A stretch of 64,000 bases of DNA from an uncultured Cetobacterium sp. (GCF_945952365.1 NZ_CAMFHX010000012.1:1-64000); one strand, 5' to 3'. Shown: positions 26,347-35,887, counted from the first letter of the stretch. A program made the numbers and translations. The notes: generated by a model not told the origin, from the sequence alone.

Positions 26347-27474
26347 TTGGTAAAGAAAATTTTAATCATAATTGAAACTTTAAATGGTGGTGGGGCTGAA
26401 AAAGTTTTACTAGATATATTAAAGAAATTAGATACTAAGAAATATTCAGTAGATATTTTTTTATTAAATAAAGAGGGGATTTACTTAAAAGAGGTTTCGG
26501 AAAGAGTTAATAGCTTAAAAGGATTAGCTCCTAGAAATAGAACGTACGATAAAAATATTTTATTCAGAAAAATAAACTCATTATATTTAAAAATAAGAGA
26601 TATGTTTTTTATAAATGGATATTTATGTAAAATTAAAAATGACTACGATATTGAAATAGCATTTTTAGAAGGTAAGAGTACCCAATATATTAGTAATAGA
26701 AAAAATAAAGCAGAAAAAATAGCATGGGTTCATACTGATTTAGAAAAACATAGAATGCTATCTAAAAGCTTAGAAAGAGAATGTTACTCTAGAATTGATC
26801 AAGTAATTTCAGTTTCTAAGGATTCTAAAAAATCTGTATTAAAATTATATCCAGAGCTGGAAAGTAAAACAAAAGTTATTTATAATCCGATTCCAAAATC
26901 TGATATTAGAGAAAAAGCTAATGAAGAGGTTGTGACTAATAAAAAATTAACATTAGTAACAGCCGGAAGATTAACAGATGCAAAAGGGTATGATATTCTT
27001 TTAAAAGCTCATAAGCAACTTCTAGATGAGGGTTTAAATTATAATCTACAAATTTTAGGAGAGGGTGGATTAAGGTCTGAGTTTGAAAAATATATTTCAG
27101 AAAATAATTTAACCCAAAATACAGAACTTTTAGGTTTTAAAAGAAATCCATATCCATATATAAAAGCAGCAGATTTATTTGTGGTTTCTTCTAGATTTGA
27201 AGGATTTTCTTTAGTTTTAGCAGAGGCTATTGTTTTAGAGAAGCCTATAATCTCAACTAAATGTGTGGGACCACTAGAAATTTTAGACAACGGTAAATAT
27301 GGAGAGTTGGTAGAAACTGAAGATGTAGATAGTTTAGCAAATGCTATGAGAAAATTGATTCTCGATAAACAGAAAAGACAGGAATATAAAAGGTTAGCAA
27401 AAGAAAGGTCTAGTTTCTTTGATGATGAGAAAATAATGAGAGAGATAGAGGATTTATTAGATGATAAAAAATAA
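26347..27474 (+). CDS. GT4-family glycosyltransferase (paralogue of 5648-6769)
   Basis: A 375-residue GT-B enzyme: LNGGGAEKVLLDILKKLD, IAFLEGKSTQYIS, KIAWVHTDLEKHRML, AGRLTDAKGYDILLKAHKQL, FVVSSRFEGFSLVLAEA and KCVGPLEIL. Nearly every block has a counterpart in the protein encoded at 5648. The start is TTG after AAGGTGAATTTGA. It overlaps the Wzx gene by 14 nt. Confidence 0.87.
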   Translation: MVKKILIIIETLNGGGAEKVLLDILKKLDTKKYSVDIFLLNKEGIYLKEVSERVNSLKGLAPRNRTYDKNILFRKINSLYLKIRDMFFINGYLCKIKNDYDIEIAFLEGKSTQYISNRKNKAEKIAWVHTDLEKHRMLSKSLERECYSRIDQVISVSKDSKKSVLKLYPELESKTKVIYNPIPKSDIREKANEEVVTNKKLTLVTAGRLTDAKGYDILLKAHKQLLDEGLNYNLQILGEGGLRSEFEKYISENNLTQNTELLGFKRNPYPYIKAADLFVVSSRFEGFSLVLAEAIVLEKPIISTKCVGPLEILDNGKYGELVETEDVDSLANAMRKLILDKQKRQEYKRLAKERSSFFDDEKIMREIEDLLDDKK

Positions 27475-28717
27475 ACTTATTAAAAATTTTTTATATCTTT
27501 TTTCAGGTACAACTCTGAGCAGTATTATAGGTATATTTAATACTGCTCTTTTAGTTAAAGCATTGGGTTTAGAAAATAATGGAATAATATTTTTAGGTTT
27601 AAGTTATGCTGGATTTTTCAATGCTCTTTTTAATTTTCAATCATTTGAAGCTGTTATAAAGTTTTTACCAAATTGTATGACTAAAAATAATTCAGAAGGT
27701 AAAAATATAATAAAGCAAGCATTGTATCTGGATTTTATAACTGCAATTTTTGCTTTGATAGTAGCTATAATGTTTATGCGAATAGCAGCAGAATATTTGA
27801 AGTGGGATTTGATGACAGTAAAAGTTGCTAAAATTTTGGTATATTCTATATTCTTTACTATTCCTGGATGTTTTATAGGAATTTTAAGAATATTTGAAAA
27901 ATTTAAATATATGTCTATGATAGAATTATCTTTAGCAATTTCGAACACTATTATTTATTCTGTTGGATTATTTTTGAATCAAGAGTTAATATACTATGTT
28001 TATGGAACAATCGCTTTAAGTTTTATAAATCTTTTAATTACCATGTTTTTAACTTATAAAACTTTAAAAGAGAATGAAATGCATCAACTAAATATTTTCA
28101 AGATAAAATTCCAAAAAGAGTTCATTAAATTTACAATATACACAAACTTATCAAGTACCCTTGATTTACCAATATTTCAATTGACCCCGTTTATAATAAA
28201 TAAATATTTAGGTGTAAGTGATGTAGCTGTATATAAGTTGCTTGAAAAAATTGGAGAATTAATAAAAAGAGTTACATCTATAATGGGGCAATCTATAATG
28301 CCAGAAATAAGTAAAAGATTAGCAAAAAACGATTGTGCTGGAGCAAAAAGAATAGGAGTTAAATTAGGTAAAATAATTTTATCAGTAGGTTGTTTAGGAA
28401 TTATATTTATAGCGTTAACAAAAGTGTTTTGGTTACACTGGTTTATACCAAATTATTTAGAGTATACATCTTCATTATATTTTTATGTTGTATTTGTAGT
28501 ATTTACTCAAACTTTTATAGCTCAGCATCCTTTATTTATATATTCTGGATATGTAAAAGAAAATACTCTTTTATTATTGATTGTAAACCCATTTTATATT
28601 TTTCTGCTATTTTCATTAGCAAAGAATTTTGGGTTAAATGGAATAATAGTTTCTAGAATAATACAAGCAGGAATAATATATATAGCTAAAGGGGTTATTT
28701 TTAAACTTAAGAAATAG
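27461..28717 (+). CDS. O-unit flippase (Wzx, MOP superfamily)
   Basis: A 418-residue membrane protein with about 12 helices and a Wzx-like N-terminus (LIKNFLYLFSGTTLSSIIGIFNTALLVKALG). The central KFTIYTNLSSTLDLPIFQLTPFIINKYLG and MGQSIMPEISKRLAKND segments are typical of polysaccharide flippases. It moves undecaprenyl-linked O-units across the inner membrane for Wzy polymerisation. It is the last gene before the IS3-like element, which separates it from manC. Confidence 0.85.
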   Translation: MIKNKLIKNFLYLFSGTTLSSIIGIFNTALLVKALGLENNGIIFLGLSYAGFFNALFNFQSFEAVIKFLPNCMTKNNSEGKNIIKQALYLDFITAIFALIVAIMFMRIAAEYLKWDLMTVKVAKILVYSIFFTIPGCFIGILRIFEKFKYMSMIELSLAISNTIIYSVGLFLNQELIYYVYGTIALSFINLLITMFLTYKTLKENEMHQLNIFKIKFQKEFIKFTIYTNLSSTLDLPIFQLTPFIINKYLGVSDVAVYKLLEKIGELIKRVTSIMGQSIMPEISKRLAKNDCAGAKRIGVKLGKIILSVGCLGIIFIALTKVFWLHWFIPNYLEYTSSLYFYVVFVVFTQTFIAQHPLFIYSGYVKENTLLLLIVNPFYIFLLFSLAKNFGLNGIIVSRIIQAGIIYIAKGVIFKLKK

Positions 28718-28814
28718 AAAGTGTGAACTTAAATATAAAGGGACTTGGTGCTGAATAAGTTTGTAGACATAAAATAACAAATCATGTAAACTAAGTCTTG
28801 AAGGAAGTGATTTT

Positions 28815-29083
28815 ATGTTTAAACGAAAAACTTATGATGAAGAGTTTAAAAAAATTCTTGTTAATTTAATTTTAAATGGTCAGCCTCTTAAAGAGGTATC
28901 TCGTGAATATGGTGTGTCTTCATTCAATCTTGTTCTTGGGAGAAAAAAATACAGTAATATTAATACCCAAAGCGATGAAGTTGTTACTCTTGATGATTTC
29001 AAAAGCTTCAAAAAGAACTAGCTGCTGCTAAAGAAGAGTGTGTTATTCTAAAAAAGGCTTTGACAATATTCGCGAAAAACTAG
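28815..29083 (+). pseudogene. IS3 orfA (HTH subunit), 1-nt frameshift
   Basis: The frame opens MFKRKTYDEEFKKILVNLI with a transposase HTH (GQPLKEVSREYGVSS), then goes out of frame near 28999-29012 and stops at 29019-29021. One base further the proper continuation appears (LQKELAAAKEECVILKKALT, ending FAKN) and runs to 29083. This fits loss of one A in GATTTCAAAA. The HTH half is intact but the leucine-zipper tail and the programmed shift into orfB are lost. Confidence 0.75.
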
Positions 29084-29949
29084 ATGATACTAAGATAACT
29101 GACCTTATCAAGCAATTAAAACCTAAATACAGCCAAGAAAAAATGTGTAAAATCTTTAAAATTAGTAGAGCTACTTACTACTTTAATCTCAATAAAACTA
29201 CTACTAAGACTCAAGAGAGATATGAATTATTATCTTCTCAAATCAAAAGAATTTATGAGGAAAATTCTAAAATTTATGGGGCTCCTAAAATACATGCAAT
29301 ACTTAATCGTGAGGGTTATCCCGCGAGTATAAAGCTAGTTCAAAGAATTATGAGAGCATTAGGTCTTTCATCTATTACTAGAAAAAAGTACAAGCCCCAG
29401 ACAATTAAATCAAAAGTTGAAGCACCTGCAAGTAATCTTTTAAAACAGGATTTTTCAACTACCTCAACAAACGAGAAAATAGTAGGAGATATTACATATA
29501 TTTACACAAAAGATTTTGGTTGGACATATTTAGCTTCATTTATGGATTTACATACAAACGAAATCAAAGGTTGGGAGTACTCCACAACAATGACAACAGA
29601 TATCGTTTTAAAAGCTCTTTCTAAACTTAATTTAAACAGTGATCTTACAGGCTGTATTATCCATACAGACCAAGGATCGCAGTATACGAGTAAAGATTAT
29701 GTAGCTAAAGTTAAAGATTTAGGTGCAACCCTTTCTTATTCAAGAAAGGGTAATCCTTATGATAACGCTCCTATAGAATCTTTTCATTCAGTTTTAAAGA
29801 AAGAGTTAATTTATCAAAGTAAACCAAAGACTTTTGAAGAAACTAAAAAGTCTTTATTTAAATATATAGAAGGCTGGTATAACAACCATAGAATTCAGAA
29901 AAAACTAGGTTATTTATCTCCAGCTGATTATCAGAAACAAGTTGCATAA
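29038..29949 (+). CDS. IS3 orfB transposase, DDE integrase domain
   Basis: A frame of about 303 codons, reached in intact elements by -1 frameshifting at A AAA AAG (29050-29056) rather than by its own start. The DDE catalytic residues are present: VGDITYIYT (first Asp), IIHTDQGSQYTS (second Asp) and GNPYDNAPIESFHSVLKKEL (Glu), followed by YNNHRIQKKLGYLSPADY. The catalytic domain is undamaged but, because orfA is shifted, a full OrfAB fusion cannot be made. The element could only be moved in trans. Confidence 0.85.
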   Translation: MCYSKKGFDNIREKLDDTKITDLIKQLKPKYSQEKMCKIFKISRATYYFNLNKTTTKTQERYELLSSQIKRIYEENSKIYGAPKIHAILNREGYPASIKLVQRIMRALGLSSITRKKYKPQTIKSKVEAPASNLLKQDFSTTSTNEKIVGDITYIYTKDFGWTYLASFMDLHTNEIKGWEYSTTMTTDIVLKALSKLNLNSDLTGCIIHTDQGSQYTSKDYVAKVKDLGATLSYSRKGNPYDNAPIESFHSVLKKELIYQSKPKTFEETKKSLFKYIEGWYNNHRIQKKLGYLSPADYQKQVA

Positions 29950-30083
29950 TTTATAAAATTATGTTTAAAAACTTGACTTAATATCAGTTTTAAAACAGAA
30001 AATAAACTTTAAATTTTATATGCTATCTCCATAGGAAATATATCATCTTATTGCACGATATGTGTAAAAAAATATTTTGTGAC

Positions 30084-30092
30084 TGATATAAT
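30084..30092 (+). promoter_or_regulatory. extended -10 promoter upstream of manC
   Basis: TG-A-TATAAT lies about 115 nt upstream of the manC start. It lies outside the IS element, so manC, the GT-B gene and galU could be expressed independently of the upstream operon. The 150-nt leader shows no clear riboswitch. Confidence 0.5.
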
Positions 30093-30207
30093 AGATTGTA
30101 AGATTTCGTGAGAGAAAGAACCAGATATGATTAATGTTCACAATTTTAATAAATACTTTATTTTTAAAGTCAATAAATTTTATTAAACTAGAAAGGAGAA
30201 AATAATT

Positions 30208-31293
30208 TTGTTAACAGCCCTAATAATGGCAGGGGGAAGTGGAGAAAGATTTTGGCCACTTTCAACACCAACAAAACCAAAACAATTGCTATCTCTTTTT
30301 TCAGATAAATCTATGATAAGAGAGACTGTTGATAGAATTTTACCAATAATATCAGCAGATAAGATTTTTATAGCAACTAATATTTTACAAGTAGATGAAA
30401 TAAAAAAAGAGTTACCAGATATTCCAGAAGAAAATATTATAATCGAACCAGCTTTTAAAGATACTGCAGCAGCAATAGGTTATACATCTATAATAATAGA
30501 GGAAAGATTTAAAAGCTCTGGTGAAAAGATAGAAGTAGCTGTATTAGCTTCTGATCATCTTATTCAAAATGACATTAACTTTAGAGAGGTTATTTTAAAG
30601 GCATCAGAGGAAGCTCATCAAAATTCAACTATTGTAACCTTAGGAATAAAACCAGATAAACCAGAAACAGGTTATGGTTATATTGAAGTTAATAATAGTG
30701 AAGATTTAATCTTAGACGAAGTTTATAAAGTTAGAAGATTCCGTGAAAAACCAAATAAGGAAACTGCAGAACAATATTTAGCTTCAGGAAAATACCTATG
30801 GAACTCTGGAATGTTTATATTTACAACAGAAACTATATTTAAAAATTTTCAAGTTCTTATGCCTGAACATACAGAAGTTTTTAATAAGATTAGAAGAGAA
30901 ATTCAAAAAGATGTCACTGGATTAGGACTTAGTAATCTTGTAAAACCATATTTTGATGAGTTTGAAAAGATATCTATTGATTTTGGAATAATGGAATATT
31001 CAAAAAATATAAAAGTTATACCTGTTTCTATTGGATGGAACGATATAGGAAGTTTTACAGCATTATCAGAAGTTTTTGAAGGAGATAATGCAGGAAATAT
31101 TATAAGAGATACAGAAGCTATAATACATGATGCAAATAATAATATTGTTATATGTGATGATTGTACTGTTTCACTGTTAGGAGTTAAAAATCTAATAGTA
31201 GTTAAAAATGGTGATAATATTTTAATATCTCATAAAGACAGTGCTCAAGATATAAAGAAAATAGTTTCAAAATATAATCAGTTGAAAAAGTAG
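30208..31293 (+). CDS. manC: mannose-1-phosphate guanylyltransferase (single-domain)
   Basis: A 361-residue protein. ALIMAGGSGERFWPLSTPTKPKQ (residues 4-26) is the GDP-mannose pyrophosphorylase signature. AVLASDHLIQN, the FREKPNKETAEQYL block and YLWNSGMFIF follow. It makes GDP-mannose from mannose-1-phosphate and GTP. It lacks the roughly 110-residue C-terminal cupin of bifunctional ManC/AlgA enzymes, so it is monofunctional. The start is TTG with AAAGGAG 10-11 nt upstream. ManA and ManB must be encoded elsewhere. Confidence 0.9.
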   Translation: MLTALIMAGGSGERFWPLSTPTKPKQLLSLFSDKSMIRETVDRILPIISADKIFIATNILQVDEIKKELPDIPEENIIIEPAFKDTAAAIGYTSIIIEERFKSSGEKIEVAVLASDHLIQNDINFREVILKASEEAHQNSTIVTLGIKPDKPETGYGYIEVNNSEDLILDEVYKVRRFREKPNKETAEQYLASGKYLWNSGMFIFTTETIFKNFQVLMPEHTEVFNKIRREIQKDVTGLGLSNLVKPYFDEFEKISIDFGIMEYSKNIKVIPVSIGWNDIGSFTALSEVFEGDNAGNIIRDTEAIIHDANNNIVICDDCTVSLLGVKNLIVVKNGDNILISHKDSAQDIKKIVSKYNQLKK

Positions 31294-31301
31294 GTAAATT
31301 T

Positions 31302-32291
31302 ATGTATGATATTTGGTATGTATCTTGTCATGGCTTTGGTCATATAACAAGGTCTCTAGCTCAATTAGAAAAAAAGTTAGATGAGAATTCTAATTTCAAA
31401 TGTATTATTGTATCTGGAGAGAAGCAGATAGAGTTTGCTAAATTATATTTTAAGGATTATTACGATAGAGTTATATTTAGAGAAATTTTAACAGATGTTG
31501 GTCTTATAAATAAAAAGAATAGCCTAGATGTAGATAAAGAACTTTTAGAAATAAAGTTAAAAGATTTTATTTCTAAGTGGGATAAACTTGTTGAGGAAGA
31601 GATAAATTTTTTAAAAGATTATCATTTAGGAGATATATTTTGTGATATATCTCCTATTGGAATTTTGGTTAGCAAGAATCTGAAGAAAAAAATAAATCTT
31701 ATAAGCAATTTTACTTGGTATCAGCAGTATAGTTATTTAAATTTGGATTCAGAAATAACTCAAAAATATTTAGAGTTAGATGAAATGATAGATAATCTAT
31801 ATTTGTATCCTTTAAATTTAGATTTCTCTTATATATCTCCTAAAATAATTAAAATGGATTTTATTTCTAGAAAAATTAGTATTAAAAAGGTCGAAGAGAT
31901 AAAAGTGCAATATGGTAAATCAATTTTTATATCTTGTGGAAAATCAGCTCAAATCGATGAGATTACTATAAGTAATTTTAAAGGGACAGTATTTACAACT
32001 AGTGGTGTAAAAGTTAAAAATATTGATGGAAAAGTATTAGAACTTCCAGTAGATATATTAGATACACAAAATTATATTGCAGCTTCAGATTTTATTATAG
32101 CTAAAGCTGGATGGGGAACTGTGGCTGAAGCAGTTTGTGCTGAGACTCCTATGATTTTATTAGAAAGAGAAGGGGTTTTAGAGGATACTCATATAATAGG
32201 ATTAGCAAAAGAAAAATTTGGAGCTAAATCTATAAAGTTAAAAGAATTAATTTATTTTGATTATAATAAAGTTAAAAGAAACCGGAGATAA
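31302..32291 (+). CDS. GT-B glycosyltransferase-like protein (MurG/GT28-like)
   Basis: A 329-residue protein. The N-terminus WYVSCHGFGHITRSLAQLEK carries a glycine-rich HGxGH loop. The C-terminus has IFISCGKSAQIDEI and ASDFIIAKAGWGTVAEAVCAETPMILLERE, the donor-site pattern of GT28/MurG-like and L-arabinokinase-type N-terminal domains. It may act on a nucleotide-sugar or lipid acceptor, or be a sugar-nucleotide-related enzyme without transferase activity. It sits between manC and galU with spacings of 8 and 5 nt, so it belongs to that unit. Confidence 0.65.
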   Translation: MYDIWYVSCHGFGHITRSLAQLEKKLDENSNFKCIIVSGEKQIEFAKLYFKDYYDRVIFREILTDVGLINKKNSLDVDKELLEIKLKDFISKWDKLVEEEINFLKDYHLGDIFCDISPIGILVSKNLKKKINLISNFTWYQQYSYLNLDSEITQKYLELDEMIDNLYLYPLNLDFSYISPKIIKMDFISRKISIKKVEEIKVQYGKSIFISCGKSAQIDEITISNFKGTVFTTSGVKVKNIDGKVLELPVDILDTQNYIAASDFIIAKAGWGTVAEAVCAETPMILLEREGVLEDTHIIGLAKEKFGAKSIKLKELIYFDYNKVKRNRR

Positions 32292-32296
32292 AAATT

Positions 32297-33172
32297 ATGA
32301 AAAAAATAACTAAAGCAGTTATTCCAGCAGCGGGATTAGGAACAAGAGTTTTACCTGCAACTAAAGCCCAACCGAAGGAAATGTTGGTGATAGTTGATAA
32401 ACCATCACTACAATACATAGTAGAGGAGCTAGTAGAGTCTGGAATAGAAGATATATTAATAGTAACAGGAAGAAATAAAAACTCAATAGAGGATCACTTT
32501 GATCACTCGTTTGAGTTAGAAAACACATTAGCTAGAGGTGGAAAGGATGAACTTTTACAAAAAGTTGAAACTATTCATGGTATGGCTAATATATATTATG
32601 TAAGACAAAACCATCCTTTAGGATTAGGACATGCTGTATTAAAAGCTAAGAGTTTTATAGGAGATGATCCTTTTGTAATAGCTCTTGGGGATGATATAAT
32701 GTATAATCCTAATAAAGAGGTAACAGCACAACTTATAGAGAAGTATAATCAATATGGTTCTTCTATAATAGGTGTTCAAGAGGTTGACCCAAAGGATGTA
32801 TCTAAATATGGAGTAGTAAAACCAGTAGAGGATCTTGATTCTAGAACTGTAGTTATATCTGATTTTGTTGAGAAACCAAAGTTAGAAGAAGCTCCATCAC
32901 TGAAAGCATGTTTAGGAAGATATCTATTAACATCGGATATATTTAACTACTTAGAAAAAACAGAAGCTGGTAAAGGTGGAGAGATTCAGCTTACAGATGC
33001 TATCTTAGCTATGATAAATGATAATAAAAAAGTTTTAGCCTATGACTTCGAGGGAAAAAGGTACGATATAGGTAATAAAATAGGATTATTAAAAGCTAAT
33101 ATAGAGTTTGGACTACGTAGTTCTGAAACAAGTGAGGATTTAAAAGAGTATCTGAAATCGATAAAACTATAA
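32297..33172 (+). CDS. galU: UTP-glucose-1-phosphate uridylyltransferase
   Basis: A 291-residue protein with AVIPAAGLGTRVLPATKAQPKEMLVIVDKP (residues 8-37), IVTGRNKNSIEDHFD, ALGDDIMYN, SDFVEKPK and GGEIQLTDAI: the complete GalU pattern. It makes UDP-glucose, the substrate for the dehydrogenase at 20929. It is the last gene of the cluster, followed by the hairpin at 33181-33223. Confidence 0.93.
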   Translation: MKKITKAVIPAAGLGTRVLPATKAQPKEMLVIVDKPSLQYIVEELVESGIEDILIVTGRNKNSIEDHFDHSFELENTLARGGKDELLQKVETIHGMANIYYVRQNHPLGLGHAVLKAKSFIGDDPFVIALGDDIMYNPNKEVTAQLIEKYNQYGSSIIGVQEVDPKDVSKYGVVKPVEDLDSRTVVISDFVEKPKLEEAPSLKACLGRYLLTSDIFNYLEKTEAGKGGEIQLTDAILAMINDNKKVLAYDFEGKRYDIGNKIGLLKANIEFGLRSSETSEDLKEYLKSIKL

Positions 33173-33180
33173 AAATTAAA

Positions 33181-33223
33181 AAACCTTCTAGATTGATAAC
33201 GCGCTTATCCCTCTAGAGGGTTT
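33181..33223 (+). terminator. hairpin ending the O-antigen operon
   Basis: AAACCTTCTAGA pairs with TCTAGAGGGTTT (one G-U), and a nested GATAA/TTATC helix occupies the loop. The T-run after it is short, so termination may be modest. It lies directly after galU. From here to 33428 there is otherwise only AT-rich sequence with a TATAAT near 33370. Confidence 0.6.
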
Positions 33224-33428
33224 AAATCTAAATTTAAAATAGTCCTATAAATATAAAATAAAAGAATAGAATTATAGAAAAACAATACTTTTGTTTATAA
33301 ACTTAATCTTGAAGAAATTTTAAAAATATTAAAAAAAGTTTCAAATAGAGAATAAATGAAATAAAGGTTATAATATAACTATTAATTAGTGGTGGGAAAC
33401 TAGTTTAAAAACAAAAATGGGAGGACAA

Positions 33429-34499
33429 ATGAAAAGAGGAACAAAAGTAGTTAAAGATTTGAACATTCATTAGGGGTAATGAAGTTAGCAATGGATTTTT
33501 TCAATGAGATTAAAGATGGTTTTAAAATTGAGTATGAAAAAATAGTTGGAGCATGTGATGATGATATATTGAAGTATTATGAGGATAATTTGAAAATAGC
33601 CTCACTTCTACATGATTTAGGTCATGCACCACTGTCACATTTAGGAGAGGGATTTTATGAAAAAAAGTTAATAAAAGAGGAGTTAAAGCCTAAGTGTGGT
33701 TATAAAAATATAAATTTTGAAGAGGTATTTGGAGAGAAATCAAATGGCTCTGCTCATGAAGTTATGTCATGCTATTGTATTCTAGAAAATATGGTACCTT
33801 TATTGGATAAAAATAAAAATATAGATTACGAATTTATATGTAGAATAATAACTGGAAATCTTTATAAGAAAGAGAGTGGCTTAAAGGACTATTGGGCAAA
33901 AAATATAATGATATCGATAGTGAACTCAGATAGTATTGACGTGGATAAACTTGACTATTTGATGAGAGATAATCATATGTGTGGATATCCAGCTCCGCAT
34001 ATAGATGTGCCTAGACTTTTAAGAGCTATGTATATAGAGAATAAGAAGTTGTGTTTCTCTAGTAGTGGAATACCGGCGTTGCAATCTATAATAGATTCAA
34101 GAGATATGTTGTATCTATGGGTGTATAATCATCATATTCCTGTTTATACTGACTATATAACTTCTGATATTAATTGTTAAAGGATAGGTATCTGGATTCT
34201 GTAAATGGGAGAGAAGAGGATGATTTCATTAAAAAGAATATAGTTCAATTGTTTACAGGGGATTTCTTGAAGCCAACTTGGAAGACGATATATGAGTATA
34301 GTGATTTCTTGGAGAAAGAGATTGTGGATGAGAATATGCTGACATATATTAAAGAGAAGCTTTTGGATAATGATAGAAGGGATTTAAGGGTTGATATTGT
34401 TAAGAAGATGAGAACTAAGCTGGGGTTGGATTCGGGAGATCTGTTTATAATAACAAGGCCGCATTTATTGAGATTGTGAAAGAGCAGCTAGGGAATTAA
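33429..34499 (+). pseudogene. decayed HD-domain phosphohydrolase (dNTPase-like)
   Basis: The longest open part (from 33479) has HD-superfamily motifs: SLLHDLGHAPLSHLGEG, SIDVDKLDYLMRDNHMCGY and IDSRDMLYLWVYNHH, as in COG1078/dGTPase-like enzymes. The ATG at 33429 begins MKRGTKVVKD, the usual N-terminus, but the frame then stops; FEHSLGVMKLAMDFF continues in another frame from 33458, implying an internal deletion that removed the first metal-site region. A second break occurs near 34165-34180, and a third near 34455, after which NKAAFIEIVKEQLGN runs to 34499. With three lesions it is non-functional. Confidence 0.8.
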
Positions 34500-34556
34500 A
34501 AGGTTATATGACTATACTCAAAAATTGATTTAATAAATATAAGGATGTGATACTGA

Positions 34557-35087
34557 ATGATAGAAATACTTAAAAATAACTTGGAGATATTGATATCAAT
34601 AATAGCGATAATTATCTCAGGCTTGACGATTTATTTTCAGCAGAAGCACAATAAAAATAGTGTTAAACCCTTAGGAGGAATAATAATCGAAGACTATGAA
34701 AATAAAATAAGTATAAAAATTGTTAATAGTGGAGTAGGTCCATTAATCGTAAAAGAGCTGATTTGTAAGTTTGATGATGAAGAATCAACATCTATTCTTA
34801 TAGAATTATTAAAAGAAACATTAGAGAATAGATATGTAAATAATTTTGTTGAAGATATTGTAAATAGAGTAATTTCACCGAATGGTAAAATTGTTTTATT
34901 TGAAATTAAAAATAATTTATTAGATGATGAAATAAAACAGAAACTAAGAAAAAAATTATCAAATATAACTATTGAGCTTAGATATAAAAATATTTATAAT
35001 GAAAACTTTAGTGTCAGAAGAAAATTAGATTTTTTTGGACGTCATTCGAAAAAATGTAATAGAGTGATGGATTACAAAAAAATATAA
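34557..35087 (+). CDS. membrane-anchored protein of unknown function
   Basis: A 176-residue protein with one N-terminal membrane helix (LEILISIIAIIISGLTIYFQQ, about residues 9-29) and a cytoplasmic beta-rich domain with IKIVNSGVGPLIVKELI, a pattern common in small bacterial proteins of unknown function. A ribosome site (AAGGATGTG) precedes the ATG. Nothing in it points to an enzyme. It is followed by a bidirectional hairpin facing the GntR-type regulator gene. Confidence 0.65.
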   Translation: MIEILKNNLEILISIIAIIISGLTIYFQQKHNKNSVKPLGGIIIEDYENKISIKIVNSGVGPLIVKELICKFDDEESTSILIELLKETLENRYVNNFVEDIVNRVISPNGKIVLFEIKNNLLDDEIKQKLRKKLSNITIELRYKNIYNENFSVRRKLDFFGRHSKKCNRVMDYKKI

Positions 35088-35109
35088 AATAAAAGATTAT
35101 TAATAATGA

Positions 35110-35155
35110 TTTTTTATAGTAGGTAGATTTACTAAATCTATCTACTATAAAAGGT
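35110..35155. terminator. bidirectional terminator
   Basis: TTTTATAGTAGgTAGATT and its near-perfect complement ATCTAtCTACTATAAAA form a stem of about 17 bp around a short loop, flanked by T/A runs on both sides. It separates the convergent membrane-protein and regulator genes. Confidence 0.8.
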
Positions 35156-35172
35156 ATTTTTAGATGAGTATT

Positions 35173-35856
35173 CTACTCAAAATAATTAGGAAACTTTTCC
35201 TTAAAAATTTCTAATTGAGGGCATATATTTCTAAGGTGTTCTGAGATAACTTCATTAAAGAAATCCTCATCTTTTTTTTCAATAGCCTCAATTATAGCGG
35301 TATGTTGTTCAATAACTTTTGTGGCATTTATTTTAGATATAGTATCTAAAAATCTAAACCTATTATAATCTTGGCTAATATTTTCTATTGAGTTCCAAAT
35401 TGTAGAGAAACCACATTTATTAAAAATAGTAGCATGAAACTGGTTATCTAGATAGAAAAACTCTTTGATATCACTTCCAAACTCTAAAATCCCCTCTTGA
35501 AACTTAACCAATTTTCTTAATTCAGTTATATCTTCTGCTGACAATTTATTTATAGCAACTTTAAAAACAGACTTTTCAAGAGAATCTCTCATAAAAATAG
35601 CTTCATCAAGTCTAGCAACATTTATCTTAGAGATAAAAGTTCCTTTTTGTGGATAGATACTAACTAAGTTATCCTCGGATAGTTTAATAAAAGCTTCTCT
35701 TATAGGCGTTCGGCTCATTTCAAAGGCAGCACAAATCTCTGGTTCACTAATCATATCACCAGGAACATATGAAAAATTGATAATGTTTTCTTTAAGTGTT
35801 CTATATACATATTCCCGATTACTTTCTTTTGCTTTTTTTAAAATAAATTTAATCAT
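35173..35856 (-). CDS. GntR/FadR-family regulator (FCD domain), likely hexuronate-pathway repressor
   Basis: A 227-residue regulator. The N-terminal winged helix is FSYVPGDMISEPEICAAFEMSRTPIREAFIKL (about residues 27-58), and the C-terminal all-helical FCD ligand domain has conserved Asp/His positions (MRDSLEKSV, FHATIFNKC, EQHTAIIEAIEKKD). FadR-subfamily proteins of this kind (UxuR/ExuR-like) respond to hexuronates or aldonates. It is divergent from the TRAP/uxu operon, and identical 14-bp sites in mirror orientation overlap both promoters. Repression of both, relieved by a pathway sugar acid, is the natural model. Confidence 0.85.
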   Translation of the reverse strand: MIKFILKKAKESNREYVYRTLKENIINFSYVPGDMISEPEICAAFEMSRTPIREAFIKLSEDNLVSIYPQKGTFISKINVARLDEAIFMRDSLEKSVFKVAINKLSAEDITELRKLVKFQEGILEFGSDIKEFFYLDNQFHATIFNKCGFSTIWNSIENISQDYNRFRFLDTISKINATKVIEQHTAIIEAIEKKDEDFFNEVISEHLRNICPQLEIFKEKFPNYFE

Positions 35857-35887
35857 CTTAAATCCTCCTAGAATTTAATTCTTTATT

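Larger units (their letters stand above)
28785..29986 (+). mobile_element. IS3-family insertion sequence, damaged orfA
   Basis: About 1.2 kb holding orfA and orfB. The left end TGTAAACTAAGTC and the right end GACTTAATATCA contain a short inverted TAAGTC core, and TCA (or ATCA) occurs at both edges, which may be the 3-4 bp target duplication; exact ends are uncertain by a few bases. It lies in the O-antigen operon between wzx and manC. A -1 slippery heptamer (A AAA AAG at 29050-29056) is preserved. Confidence 0.75.

Noticed and set aside
28390-28656. Plus-strand frame inside wzx
   Set aside because: Lies wholly within the flippase gene in another frame, with no start signals; AT-rich shadow.
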